Shown here one piece after another: positions 1 through 7,210 of a stretch of 64,000 nt of DNA (within the stretch, counting starts at the first letter, position 1; each line of letters begins with the position of its first letter). A program made the position numbers and the translations under genes. The stretch lies in contig NZ_CP118158.1 of assembly GCF_028747785.1 (NCBI RefSeq), forward strand, positions 3,410,001 through 3,474,000, given 5' to 3'. Source of the DNA: Halosimplex aquaticum. Its GTDB lineage: Archaea > Halobacteriota > Halobacteria > Halobacteriales > Haloarculaceae. The notes under the pieces were generated by a model. That model was not told the DNA's origin. It was given only the letters and a program-made list of their open reading frames with translations, and searched no databases.

Positions 1-584
1 GCGACGCCCCCGCGGCGGTCAACCCGTACGACCGCGAGACCGCCGTGGCCGACGTCGAACGGTCGCTGGAGGCAGCCGCCGACCTGGGTGCAGACGCTCT
101 CATCGTCACCGTCGGTCCGGATCAGGGGGGCTTCGACCGCGACACGCAACGGCGTGCACTCGAACGCGTCCTCTCGGACGTGGCGCCGACGGCCGAAGAC
201 GTCGGCGTCACGGTCGTCGTCGAACCCCTCAACACCGTCGTCGACCATCCGGGCTACTTCCTCGAATCCTCCCGGGAAGCGTTCGACATCACGCGCGCGG
301 TCGGGAGCGACCGCGTGCAGGTGCTGTTCGACGTGTACCACCAGCAGATCACCGAGGGCGACGCGATCCGCAACCTCACGGAGAACGTCGACCAGGTGGG
401 CCACGTCCACGTCGCCGACAACCCCGGCCGCCTCGAGCCCGGCACTGGCGAGATCGCATACGGTCGGATCTTCGACGCGCTGGACGACGCCGGGTACGAC
501 GGCTACGTCGGCCTGGAGTTCTTCGCGACGAGCGACGGCACGTCGATGGACGAGGCCGTCCGGTCGACGCTCGAACTCGCCTGA
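1..584 (+). CDS. sugar phosphate isomerase/epimerase, hydroxypyruvate isomerase-like (5' truncated by window)
   Basis: The reading frame is open from base 3, so the N-terminus lies outside the window; the GTG at 45 is internal. The visible part is the C-terminal two thirds of a TIM-barrel of the xylose-isomerase-like/AP-endonuclease-2 superfamily. Hallmarks seen are VVVEPLN (metal-ligand Glu), FDVYHQQ (Asp-His pair), GHVHVADNPGR followed by EPGTGEI, and GLEFF near the C-terminus, the pattern of the hydroxypyruvate isomerase (Hyi) branch. The substrate cannot be told from sequence; a sugar or hydroxyacid isomerase role would suit the neighbouring sugar-acid catabolic genes. The IclR gene follows 147 bases later on the same strand. 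Confidence 0.85.
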   Translation, partial: DAPAAVNPYDRETAVADVERSLEAAADLGADALIVTVGPDQGGFDRDTQRRALERVLSDVAPTAEDVGVTVVVEPLNTVVDHPGYFLESSREAFDITRAVGSDRVQVLFDVYHQQITEGDAIRNLTENVDQVGHVHVADNPGRLEPGTGEIAYGRIFDALDDAGYDGYVGLEFFATSDGTSMDEAVRSTLELA

Positions 585-666
585 GCGGCGGCGTGTCGGC
601 CGTCCACGTCGGTCGAAACTCTCGCGTCAGCGGTCGACGGGCCGGTCGCGAACGGCCGACCCGCCG

Positions 667-683
667 TTCCGGTAATACCGTAC
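667..683. promoter_or_regulatory. palindromic operator-like site A (IclR promoter)
   Basis: TTCCGGTAATACCGTAC, centred on 675, with the perfect core CGGTA-A-TACCG. It ends four bases before the TATA box TTTATAA (687-693) of the IclR-family gene, where it would cover the BRE/TFB region. This is one of ten copies in the window and the only one placed directly on a promoter. Autoregulation by the IclR protein is inference. Confidence 0.7.
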
Positions 684-684
684 A

Positions 685-694
685 GATTTATAAC
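685..694 (+). promoter_or_regulatory. TATA box of the IclR gene
   Basis: GATTTATAAC lies about 42 bases before the ATG at 732. Transcription would start near 716, leaving a leader of about 15 bases. The palindrome at 667-683 abuts it. Confidence 0.6.
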
Positions 695-731
695 GATCGA
701 GTTCCCAGTATCGGACAGAGGCGACCGAAGG

Positions 732-1493
732 ATGCAAACCGAGATCGACGTTCCGGTGAAGGCGACGCGGGTGAGCTTCGACGTCGTCGAGGTGCTCCGG
801 GCACTCGACGGGGCGGGCGTGACGGAAGTCGCGGACGAGCTCGACCTCCCGCGGAGTACAGTGCACGACCACCTCCGGACGCTGGAGGAGCTGGAGCTGG
901 TCGTCAACGAGGACGGGACGTACAAGACGGGGACCAGGTTCCTGGAGTTCGGGGGGTACGCGCGCCAGCGCATGAAGGTGTTCGATGTGGCCAAGCCCGA
1001 ACTACAGAAGCTCGCCGAACAGACGGGCGAACACTCCAATCTCATGATCGAGGAGCACGGCCGCGGCGTCTTCCTCTACAAGACCGAGGGGGAGAACGCG
1101 GTCAAGCTCGACACGTACAACGGCTACCGCGTCCACCTCCAGACCACGGCGCTCGGCAAGGCGATGATGGCCCACATGGACGAGGATCGCGTCCGCGACA
1201 TCCTCGACCGCCACGGCATGCCGGCGATCACCGACCGGACGGTCACCGACGAGGACGTGCTCTTCGAGCAGTTCGAGGAGATCCGCGAGCGGGGCTACGC
1301 CATCGACCGGGAAGAGCGCGTCCGCGGGATGATCTGCATCGCCGCGCCGCTGCTCGACGACGACGAAGTGCTGGGGGCCATCTCCGTCTCCGGCCCGAAA
1401 AACCGGATGCAGGGCGAGCGCTTCGAGGAGGAGATCCCGCGGCAGGTGCTGCGCATCGCCAACGTCATCGAAGTCAACATGACCCACGCGTAA
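732..1493 (+). CDS. IclR family transcriptional regulator
   Basis: A 253-residue protein of usual IclR length. Residues about 10-65 form the winged helix-turn-helix (GVTEVADELDLPRSTVHDHL is the recognition region), and residues about 75-250 form the effector-binding domain with the family's TALGKAMMA and RGMICIAAPL segments. It is the only transcription factor in the window. In haloarchaea, IclR proteins control sugar-acid pathways such as xylose/arabinose and rhamnose degradation (family knowledge). Its promoter holds the palindrome found nine more times near the dehydrogenase and rhamnonate dehydratase genes, so I infer it is the local pathway regulator. A sugar-acid intermediate is a likely effector, but none is shown. 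Confidence 0.93.
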   Translation: MQTEIDVPVKATRVSFDVVEVLRALDGAGVTEVADELDLPRSTVHDHLRTLEELELVVNEDGTYKTGTRFLEFGGYARQRMKVFDVAKPELQKLAEQTGEHSNLMIEEHGRGVFLYKTEGENAVKLDTYNGYRVHLQTTALGKAMMAHMDEDRVRDILDRHGMPAITDRTVTDEDVLFEQFEEIRERGYAIDREERVRGMICIAAPLLDDDEVLGAISVSGPKNRMQGERFEEEIPRQVLRIANVIEVNMTHA

Positions 1494-1678
1494 CAGCGAT
1501 ATCGACGCGCCCGGCTTTCCCACGGGCGCTGTCGGCGCATCGCCCCCGGTGAGGACCGGTCGGCGCCGGTCGGCACTGGCGTCACTGGCCGTCTCAGCGG
1601 TTCGTTGCCCTTCCCCGGCCGCCGCCGAAGCGTCGCCCTTCTAAAGATTTAAGGGCCGATGGGTCGCCTTTCTCGGTG

Positions 1679-2524
1679 ATGCGATTCGTTCGGTACACAG
1701 ACGGCGGTAGCGCCACCTGGGGCGTCCGGGACGGCGACACGATCCACTCGCTGGACGGCCAGCCCACGGGCGAACCGACCTACGAGGAACTGACCAACCA
1801 GAGCTATCTCGACGAGGTGCGCCGCCGCGTCGAGGGCGGCGCGCTCTCCCAGCGCTCCGCCGAGGAGGTCTCGCTGCTCGCGCCGGTGCCGGTCCCCGGC
1901 AAGATCGTCTGCGTGGGCCTGAACTACCGCGACCACGCCGAGGAACAGGACGAGGAGATCCCCGAGACGCCGCTGCTGTTCTCGAAGGCGCCGACGACGG
2001 TGACGAATCCGGGCGACCCGATCGTCCACCCGGGCGGCGACGAACAGGTCGACTACGAGGTCGAACTCGCCGTCGTGATCGGCCGCCAGGCGAAGGCTAT
2101 CGACGAGGACGAGGTCGACGACCACGTGGCCGGCTACACGGTCCTCAACGACGTGAGCGGGCGGCGTTCGCAGTTCGACGACGGCCAGTTCTTCCGCGGG
2201 AAGAGCTTCGACACGTTCTCGCCGATGGGCCCGTCGCTCGTCGCCGGCGACGACCTCGACCCCAACGCCGTCGACGTGTCGCTGCGCGTCAACGGCGACA
2301 CCAAACAGGACTCCAACACCGAGCAGTTCATCTTCGACGTCCAGGAAGCGGTCTCGTACATCAGCGAGCAGATGACGCTCCGTCCGGGCGACGTGATCTC
2401 CACCGGGACGCCGGGCGGCGTCGGTATCTTCCGCGAGCCCCTCGACCTGCTCGAACCCGGCGACGTCTGCGAGGCCGAGATCGAGGGCATCGGCACCCTG
2501 GAGAACCACGTCGTCGCCGAATAA
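1679..2524 (+). CDS. fumarylacetoacetate hydrolase (FAH) family protein, candidate 2,4-diketo-3-deoxy-L-rhamnonate hydrolase
   Basis: A 281-residue protein. A GTG lies one codon upstream (1676), but ATG 1679 is the natural start. The N-terminal cap (1-75) is followed by the FAH core opening with GKIVCVGLNYRDHAEE. Metal ligands are visible as the two Glu of VDYEVELAVVIG and the Asp of GYTVLNDVSGR; the end has STGTPGGVG. Family members cleave or dehydrate 2-keto sugar-acid intermediates. In the haloarchaeal diketo-hydrolase route for L-rhamnose, an FAH protein splits 2,4-diketo-3-deoxyrhamnonate to pyruvate and lactate. Rhamnose mutarotase and rhamnonate dehydratase in this window make that role attractive. 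The alternative is 2-keto-3-deoxyxylonate dehydratase or fumarylpyruvate hydrolase. Confidence 0.88.
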   Translation: MRFVRYTDGGSATWGVRDGDTIHSLDGQPTGEPTYEELTNQSYLDEVRRRVEGGALSQRSAEEVSLLAPVPVPGKIVCVGLNYRDHAEEQDEEIPETPLLFSKAPTTVTNPGDPIVHPGGDEQVDYEVELAVVIGRQAKAIDEDEVDDHVAGYTVLNDVSGRRSQFDDGQFFRGKSFDTFSPMGPSLVAGDDLDPNAVDVSLRVNGDTKQDSNTEQFIFDVQEAVSYISEQMTLRPGDVISTGTPGGVGIFREPLDLLEPGDVCEAEIEGIGTLENHVVAE

Positions 2525-2666
2525 GCGCTCTCTGTTCCCCGGCGACGGCTGACCGATCGCGGTCCCGGTTGCCGTCCTTCTCTCTCCGTTCTCACCTGTC
2601 TCTCCGTTTTCGCTTCCGCGCTGTTCCGTCCGCTCCCGATCTCTCCGTCCGAGCGAGTGCCGTCCC

Positions 2667-2900
2667 TTAGCCCTGAAGGTTCCCGCACTCGGTGCAGGTC
2701 AGTTCGGACCGACTGCCGGCGAGGTCGACGCCGTGGGTCCGCTCGGTGTCACAGTCCGGGCAGTAAGCCCGCGATTCGAGCGCGTCCCAGTCGTGGCCGG
2801 CGCCGGGTGCACCGAACGCCCGTAGTCGTTCGGGGTCGCCCGCGTGGGAACTTTTACTATCGCTGCGGATCCACCGGCTGGTATGGTACTCGATTCCCAT
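2667..2900 (-). CDS. small CxxC zinc-ribbon protein (start uncertain)
   Basis: A minus-strand frame ends with CPDCDTERTHGVDLAG and CTECGNLQG, two CxxC knuckles about 20 residues apart, typical of haloarchaeal mini zinc-finger proteins. The only in-frame ATG nearby (2898-2900) gives 77 residues but would overlap the start of the divergent amidohydrolase by 18 bases. The frame is also open far into that gene, which is a shadow. The zinc-ribbon end is convincing; the N-terminus is not settled. Function unknown. Confidence 0.5.
   Translation of the reverse strand: MGIEYHTSRWIRSDSKSSHAGDPERLRAFGAPGAGHDWDALESRAYCPDCDTERTHGVDLAGSRSELTCTECGNLQG
2850..2860 (+). promoter_or_regulatory. TATA-like element of the amidohydrolase
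   Basis: ACTTTTACTAT is centred about 28 bases before ATG 2883, the spacing of a haloarchaeal leaderless promoter. Confidence 0.4.
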
Positions 2901-3755
2901 ACGCACACGTGGGGCCCGCCGAGCGACGACCACCCGTGGGTCAACGGGCCGCTCGTGGATGGTTCGGTCGACTCCTTCTCGGTCGATACGGTGTTCCGGA
3001 ACGAGAAGCTGCTCGACGAGATGGACGCCGTCGGCGTCGACGAGGCCGTCGTCGTCGGCTATCCCATCTGCGAGTGGACGGACAACTGGTACACGGTCGA
3101 GGCCGCCCGCGAGCACGACCGGCTGTACGGCGTGGTGATGCTCGACCAGTTCGCCGACGGCGCGGCCGACGACCTCCGCGAGGCGATGGCCGTCGACGGC
3201 GTCCTCGGGTTCAGACTGGGCGGGCTCTGCCCCTACGACCGCATGTGGGAGACGTTCGACCGGTCGGTGACCTGGCTCCGGGACGCGGCCGAGGAGACCG
3301 AGTTCTGGGAGGCCGCCGCCGAGACGGACGCGCTCGTCCAGATCCTCGTCCGCGGCGAGCAACTCGACCAGGCGCTCGAACTCGTCGAGCGCTACCCCGA
3401 CCTGACGTACCTCTTCGACCACTTCGCCTACGCCGAGCCCGACGAACCGCTCGGCGAGGGGGTCTACGAGACGTTCTCCGCGCTCGCCGAGTACGACTCG
3501 GTCGGAGTGAAGGTCTCGGAGATCGTCCACCAGTCCGACGAGGGTCACCCCTACGCCGACATGCACGACCACGTGCGGTGGCTGCTCGACGAGTTCGGCC
3601 GCGAGCGCGTCGTGTGGGGGTCGGACTTCCCGAACGTCTCCGACGAGGCGACCTACGGAGAGACGCTGTCGTGGGTCGACGCCGTCGACGACCTCTCGAC
3701 CGGCGATCGCAAGTGGCTCACCGACCGAGCGTTCCGCCGGCACGTCGACCTGTAA
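2883..3755 (+). CDS. amidohydrolase family TIM-barrel hydrolase, candidate sugar lactonase
   Basis: A 290-residue protein. The start MVLDSHTHTW places the HxH metal motif at residues 5-7, as in amidohydrolase-2 enzymes; an upstream in-frame codon at 2844 would add 13 residues ahead of the TATA element and is rejected. Other marks are YLFDHFAY (metal His region) and VVWGSDFPN near the C-terminus (the conserved Asp). Relatives include L-rhamnono- and L-fuconolactonases and decarboxylases. Between the FAH protein and a sugar dehydrogenase, lactone hydrolysis is the best guess, but it is inference. A decayed partial copy of its 3' end lies near 29.17-29.24 kb. Confidence 0.85.
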   Translation: MVLDSHTHTWGPPSDDHPWVNGPLVDGSVDSFSVDTVFRNEKLLDEMDAVGVDEAVVVGYPICEWTDNWYTVEAAREHDRLYGVVMLDQFADGAADDLREAMAVDGVLGFRLGGLCPYDRMWETFDRSVTWLRDAAEETEFWEAAAETDALVQILVRGEQLDQALELVERYPDLTYLFDHFAYAEPDEPLGEGVYETFSALAEYDSVGVKVSEIVHQSDEGHPYADMHDHVRWLLDEFGRERVVWGSDFPNVSDEATYGETLSWVDAVDDLSTGDRKWLTDRAFRRHVDL

Positions 3756-3834
3756 CGACCGCTTCCGTCCGGATTCGTTCCGCGTCTCGGTACCCTCAGG
3801 TCCTCCAAGACGACCGCAAGTCCGGAGCGGTGGG

Positions 3835-3857
3835 ATATTCCGGTAATGCCGGAATAT
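3835..3857. promoter_or_regulatory. palindromic site B, longest copy
   Basis: Nine-base perfect arms (ATATTCCGG and its complement) flank the five-base centre TAATG, giving a 23-base inverted repeat centred on 3846. It starts 80 bases after the amidohydrolase stop codon. The short loop would make a poor hairpin, so a dimeric-protein site is more likely than a terminator. Confidence 0.65.
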
Positions 3858-4096
3858 ATCCACGTCCGTACCGCCATCGCTGGGGAACTGTCCGGCTTGC
3901 GAACGCAGGGAGGATCCTGAAACAGGTGGTCGAATTCCCACGATCGGCGGGCCCGCAGATGACTACGACGAGAAATTACGTTTGTAAGGATGTAATGTAA
4001 GCCGTGTTACGACTACTCGGCAGTGTCTGCTGTCGCGGATTCACTTCCAGCGCGGGACCGTCGATAGCAGGCCGTCTTGCCCGTCTCGTAACGTTC

Positions 4097-4113
4097 GTAC
4101 GGTAATACCGGAA
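4097..4113. promoter_or_regulatory. palindromic site C
   Basis: GTACGGTAATACCGGAA, centre 4105, followed by GCAATATGAG. It lies exactly 115 bases from site D; the same 115-base spacing separates sites F and G beside dehydrogenase 2. Confidence 0.65.
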
Positions 4114-4211
4114 GCAATATGAGAAAGGTTGTCACAGGTGACGACGAATAGGGCTCAGAGGTATAGATACCGCCAGTACCCGGGCCCTCCCGGTGTTCTC
4201 CCCAAGTCAAT

Positions 4212-4228
4212 GTCCGGTATTACCGAAA
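4212..4228. promoter_or_regulatory. palindromic site D
   Basis: GTCCGGTATTACCGAAA, centre 4220, followed by TAAATG. All 17 bases are identical to site F at 29628-29644. Confidence 0.65.
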
Positions 4229-4420
4229 TAAATGCAGGGATCGTGCGATCCCGACGCGAGATGGCGCGGCTGCAGCCGGTTGAGAACGCGGATACCGGGC
4301 AGGGATCTTCCGAGGGCCCGATACGACAGACGGTCGGTGACCGTTCGATCGGGCGTAGCGCGCGTGAAAATCGAGATGCGCAGTAGAAACGGCGTGTCGG
4401 ATTCCGAGGGGCCGGCCGCC

Positions 4421-5455
4421 TCAGGTAGCAGCGAACGTGAAGACGGGCTTGACGACTTCGGAGTTGAGGAACGCTTCGAAGGCGGCGGTGGGGTCGGCCG
4501 TAGAGAACGAGTCGTCGACGACGGCCTCGGCGTCGATCGCGCCGTTTTCCATGAGCCGCAGCGCCTGCTCGAAGTTCGTCCAGTCCGAGCCGTAGGAACT
4601 GATAACGTCGATTTCGCCGCGGACGACCGGCGTCATCAACACCTCGCTGGGTTCGCGCGGGATGCCGACGACGACGACTTCCCCGCCCTTGCGGACGACC
4701 TCGACGCCGGTCTCGACACCCGTATAATGGCCGCTGGCGTCGAACACGGCGTCGAAGCCGACGTCGTCCGTTCTGACGTTCGCGTGAGTTTCGAGGTCCG
4801 CCTCGGAGATGTTGATCGTGTCGATGCCGAGCGATTCGACGAGGGGGAGCCGGGAGGTGGCGTCCTGGTCGAGGCCGGAGACGAGGACGTTCGCGCCGAG
4901 CGAATCAGCGACCGCCGCGGTGAACACGCCGATCGGCCCCGGCCCTTCGACCAGCACGTCGTCACCCGGATTTACCGACGACCGAGTGAGGACCGCGCGC
5001 GTCGCGATGCTCATCGGTTCGGTGATCGCCGCATCGGCCAGAGAAACGGCGTCGGGGACGGCGTGGAGGTGTTCGGGGTCGACGACGGTGTACTCGGCGT
5101 AGGCGCCGTCGCGGTGCATGCCGGTGATCGAAAAGTTCTGACAGATGTTCTCCTCGCCGTTGCGGCACTGAAAACACTCCCCGCAGTTGTGGATCGGTTC
5201 CTCGACGACGCGGTCCCCCGGGTCGAAACTCGTCACCTCCTCGCCGACGGCTTCGACCGTGCCCGAGTACTCGTGGCCCATGATGCGAGGCATGGCGATC
5301 CAGTCGTACCCGCCCTCGTACTCGTAGGCGTGGGCGTCGCTCCCACAGATACCTGCCGTGTGCACCCGGACGAGAACTTCCGCTGGACCGGGGGACGGCC
5401 GCTCTCCTTCCTGAACTTCGACGGACGCTGGGCCCGTCTGAACTATCTGTTTCAT
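4421..5455 (-). CDS. zinc-dependent medium-chain alcohol dehydrogenase, copy 1
   Basis: A 344-residue MDR enzyme of the sorbitol/threonine/galactitol-phosphate dehydrogenase group. Catalytic zinc ligands are Cys37 (AGICGSD) and His61-Glu62 (MGHEYSG). The structural zinc site is Cys91, 94, 97 and 105 (CGECFQC...C). The Rossmann motif is EGPGPIGVF. It would oxidise a sugar, sugar acid or polyol with NAD(P)+; in this context a rhamnose- or galacturonate-derived hydroxyl group is plausible. It differs from the 29904-30938 paralogue at only about 19 residues by my count, a recent duplication. A TATA-like CATAAAAATACC lies near 5509-5520. Confidence 0.93.
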   Translation of the reverse strand: MKQIVQTGPASVEVQEGERPSPGPAEVLVRVHTAGICGSDAHAYEYEGGYDWIAMPRIMGHEYSGTVEAVGEEVTSFDPGDRVVEEPIHNCGECFQCRNGEENICQNFSITGMHRDGAYAEYTVVDPEHLHAVPDAVSLADAAITEPMSIATRAVLTRSSVNPGDDVLVEGPGPIGVFTAAVADSLGANVLVSGLDQDATSRLPLVESLGIDTINISEADLETHANVRTDDVGFDAVFDASGHYTGVETGVEVVRKGGEVVVVGIPREPSEVLMTPVVRGEIDVISSYGSDWTNFEQALRLMENGAIDAEAVVDDSFSTADPTAAFEAFLNSEVVKPVFTFAAT

Positions 5456-5680
5456 GCGCTAATGGCTCCTTCTCGAACCGCGCTACTCTCGATTGGACCG
5501 TGACCGAACATAAAAATACCGGGTACCCGCCCGCCGTTTCCGGGTTGACTCCGGCGCCTGTCGGGGTTCACTCGTCGCGGTCGTGGCGCCAGACCGGGAC
5601 CTCCGCTCGGCGGATCTGCGTCGTAGTGGGCGAGTAGTCGACCTCGCCCGATGGCGCCGAACGGTGAAAACGAGACCGCG

Positions 5681-6361
5681 TTACAGGATGCCCGCCTGTC
5701 CGAGACCGGTGACCAGGAGGTACAGCGCGAGCAGCCCGGCCGGGACTGCGGCCGCCCGGCGGGCGGTATCGATCTCGAGGCTCTTGGACTCGGCGACGGC
5801 GATCGACAGCAGGTGCGCGCTCCAGACCACGAAGGCTATCCCGACCAGCAGGACGGCGGCGTACAGCGGATCCGTCAGACCCGCGTAAACGTCCTCGCCA
5901 CCGGCGGCAGTGCCGGTGAACACCGACGCGGCCTTCTCGGCGGCGCTCAGTCCCTCCGGATCGGTCGGGATGTCGACGTCGAAAAAGAGGTACGCGACGA
6001 CGAGCGAGCGCAGGAGGTTCCAGATCCCGAGGGGGATCATCGCCCACGCCGCGCCCCGCATCAGGCGGCTGATGGGACCGCGCCCGCCGCTGGAACTCGC
6101 GACGACGTGCGCGACAACCGAGTAGAGGATCCACGCGACGACGATGAGCACGACCGGCCGGAGCACCCGACCGACCAGCTGGACCTGAAACATCGAGTTG
6201 TCGGTGTTGACCACGTTGAGCGCCTCTATCATCACGTACGCGAAGCCGGCGCTGCCGGCCAGGCCGCACAGCAGGACCACGATCGTCTCCAGCGTGAGCC
6301 CGCGTTTCGGCGTCCGCTGCCGGATGATCCCGTCTGGAAGAGTCGCGATTCGACGAATCAT
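5681..6361 (-). CDS. YIP1-family-like integral membrane protein
   Basis: A 226-residue protein with five or so hydrophobic segments (about 24-48, 64-86, 105-130, 160-183 and 205-222) and the typical start MIRRIATLPDG. The opening RRI-LP and the helices with GAAWAMIPLGIWN resemble haloarchaeal YIP1-domain proteins. No catalytic motif is seen and the function is unknown. It does not appear linked to the sugar genes; the gene stands alone between dehydrogenase 1 and a PH-like protein on the opposite strand. Confidence 0.7.
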   Translation of the reverse strand: MIRRIATLPDGIIRQRTPKRGLTLETIVVLLCGLAGSAGFAYVMIEALNVVNTDNSMFQVQLVGRVLRPVVLIVVAWILYSVVAHVVASSSGGRGPISRLMRGAAWAMIPLGIWNLLRSLVVAYLFFDVDIPTDPEGLSAAEKAASVFTGTAAGGEDVYAGLTDPLYAAVLLVGIAFVVWSAHLLSIAVAESKSLEIDTARRAAAVPAGLLALYLLVTGLGQAGIL

Positions 6362-6609
6362 ATGTGTGCGTGTCTGCCAATGCTAATCAATGTTGGTGGT
6401 GTCTTGCGGATCTCGGCCCCCGTCCGGGGACCGAGATGGGGTCCCGCCGGTATCATGTCTACCCCTGTCCTCGAGGCTGCGTGGATGCTGTTCGATCCCG
6501 GTCACGCGTACGCGCGAAGGCAACCCCAGAGATCTGTTCCCGGACGGGGCGGCTTCGATCGGGCGGACAGGCGATAGTCTGAATACCGTCGCTGGGATAG
6601 GTGCGGGCG

Positions 6610-7128
6610 ATGGGACTGCTCGACCTGATCGATCGACTGGCCGCCGGACCCGATACGGACGCCGATCCGGACGTCGACGAGGAGCGCGCGGCGCGACTGG
6701 CCGCCGACGCCGCCGACCCGGCGATCACCGCGGACGCGTTGACGGCGTCGGGCGACCGCACACGGCACCCGCTGGTCGCGTACGTCGAGGATGACGAGCA
6801 GCCCGAGTACCTCTTCCGGGGCGGGACGCTCATGGTCAGTGACGGCGACTCCCTGACCCGCGAGACGCCGACTCGCGAGCTCGCCGTGGTCGTCACCGAT
6901 TCGCGGTTCCTGTTCGTCGCCGGCGGACGCCTCTCGGACTCGCTGTTCGAGATCCCCTTCGAGAACGTCGTGATGGCGTACGTCGACGACGAGGACGACC
7001 GGACCTATCTCGTGGTGGAGGCGGACCGCGACGGCGACGAGCTGACGTTTTTCGCCGACGTGACGGTGGGATTGCGCCCCGACGCCCTCCGTTCTGCCGT
7101 CGAGCACGTCGGGAATCCCCCGGAGTGA
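6610..7128 (+). CDS. haloarchaeal protein with a PH-like C-terminal domain
   Basis: A 172-residue acidic soluble protein; ATG 6610 (MGLLDLIDRL) is preferred over GTG 6601. Residues about 20-50 are an Asp/Ala-rich helix. Residues about 60-165 have alternating strands (YLFRGGTLMVSD, ELAVVVTDSRFLFVAG, FEIPFENVVMAYVDD, TYLVVEAD) that resemble the bacterial/archaeal PH-like fold (YokE or short-PH type). There are no catalytic residues and the role is unknown. The next gene downstream is a transporter binding protein with its own promoter. Confidence 0.65.
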   Translation: MGLLDLIDRLAAGPDTDADPDVDEERAARLAADAADPAITADALTASGDRTRHPLVAYVEDDEQPEYLFRGGTLMVSDGDSLTRETPTRELAVVVTDSRFLFVAGGRLSDSLFEIPFENVVMAYVDDEDDRTYLVVEADRDGDELTFFADVTVGLRPDALRSAVEHVGNPPE

Positions 7129-7210
7129 CGCCGTCCGGTCCGAATCTTCCCCATTTTTCGTTCTAGTCCCAAAACGTTAAATACTGCTATTCCGTTTGTG
7201 CGACCGTCTT

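Larger units (their letters stand above)
3756..4420. other. 665-base gene-free region between convergent genes, with three palindromes
   Basis: Lies between the 3' ends of the amidohydrolase and dehydrogenase 1. Short frames here have no protein-like content. It contains three copies of the palindrome (centres 3846, 4105 and 4220) and is more AT-rich than its surroundings. Operators are unexpected between two convergent 3' ends. A comparable region lies next to the second dehydrogenase copy. Confidence 0.7.

Noticed and set aside
3835-3857. Palindrome B as an intrinsic terminator
   Set aside because: Five-base loop without a T tract, and the same sequence occurs at a promoter (site A).
2667-3941. 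424-residue minus-strand open frame
   Set aside because: Mostly the antisense shadow of the amidohydrolase; only its last residues (zinc ribbon) look real.
4129-4386. 85-residue open frame after site C
   Set aside because: Covers palindrome D and has no recognisable domain or promoter.
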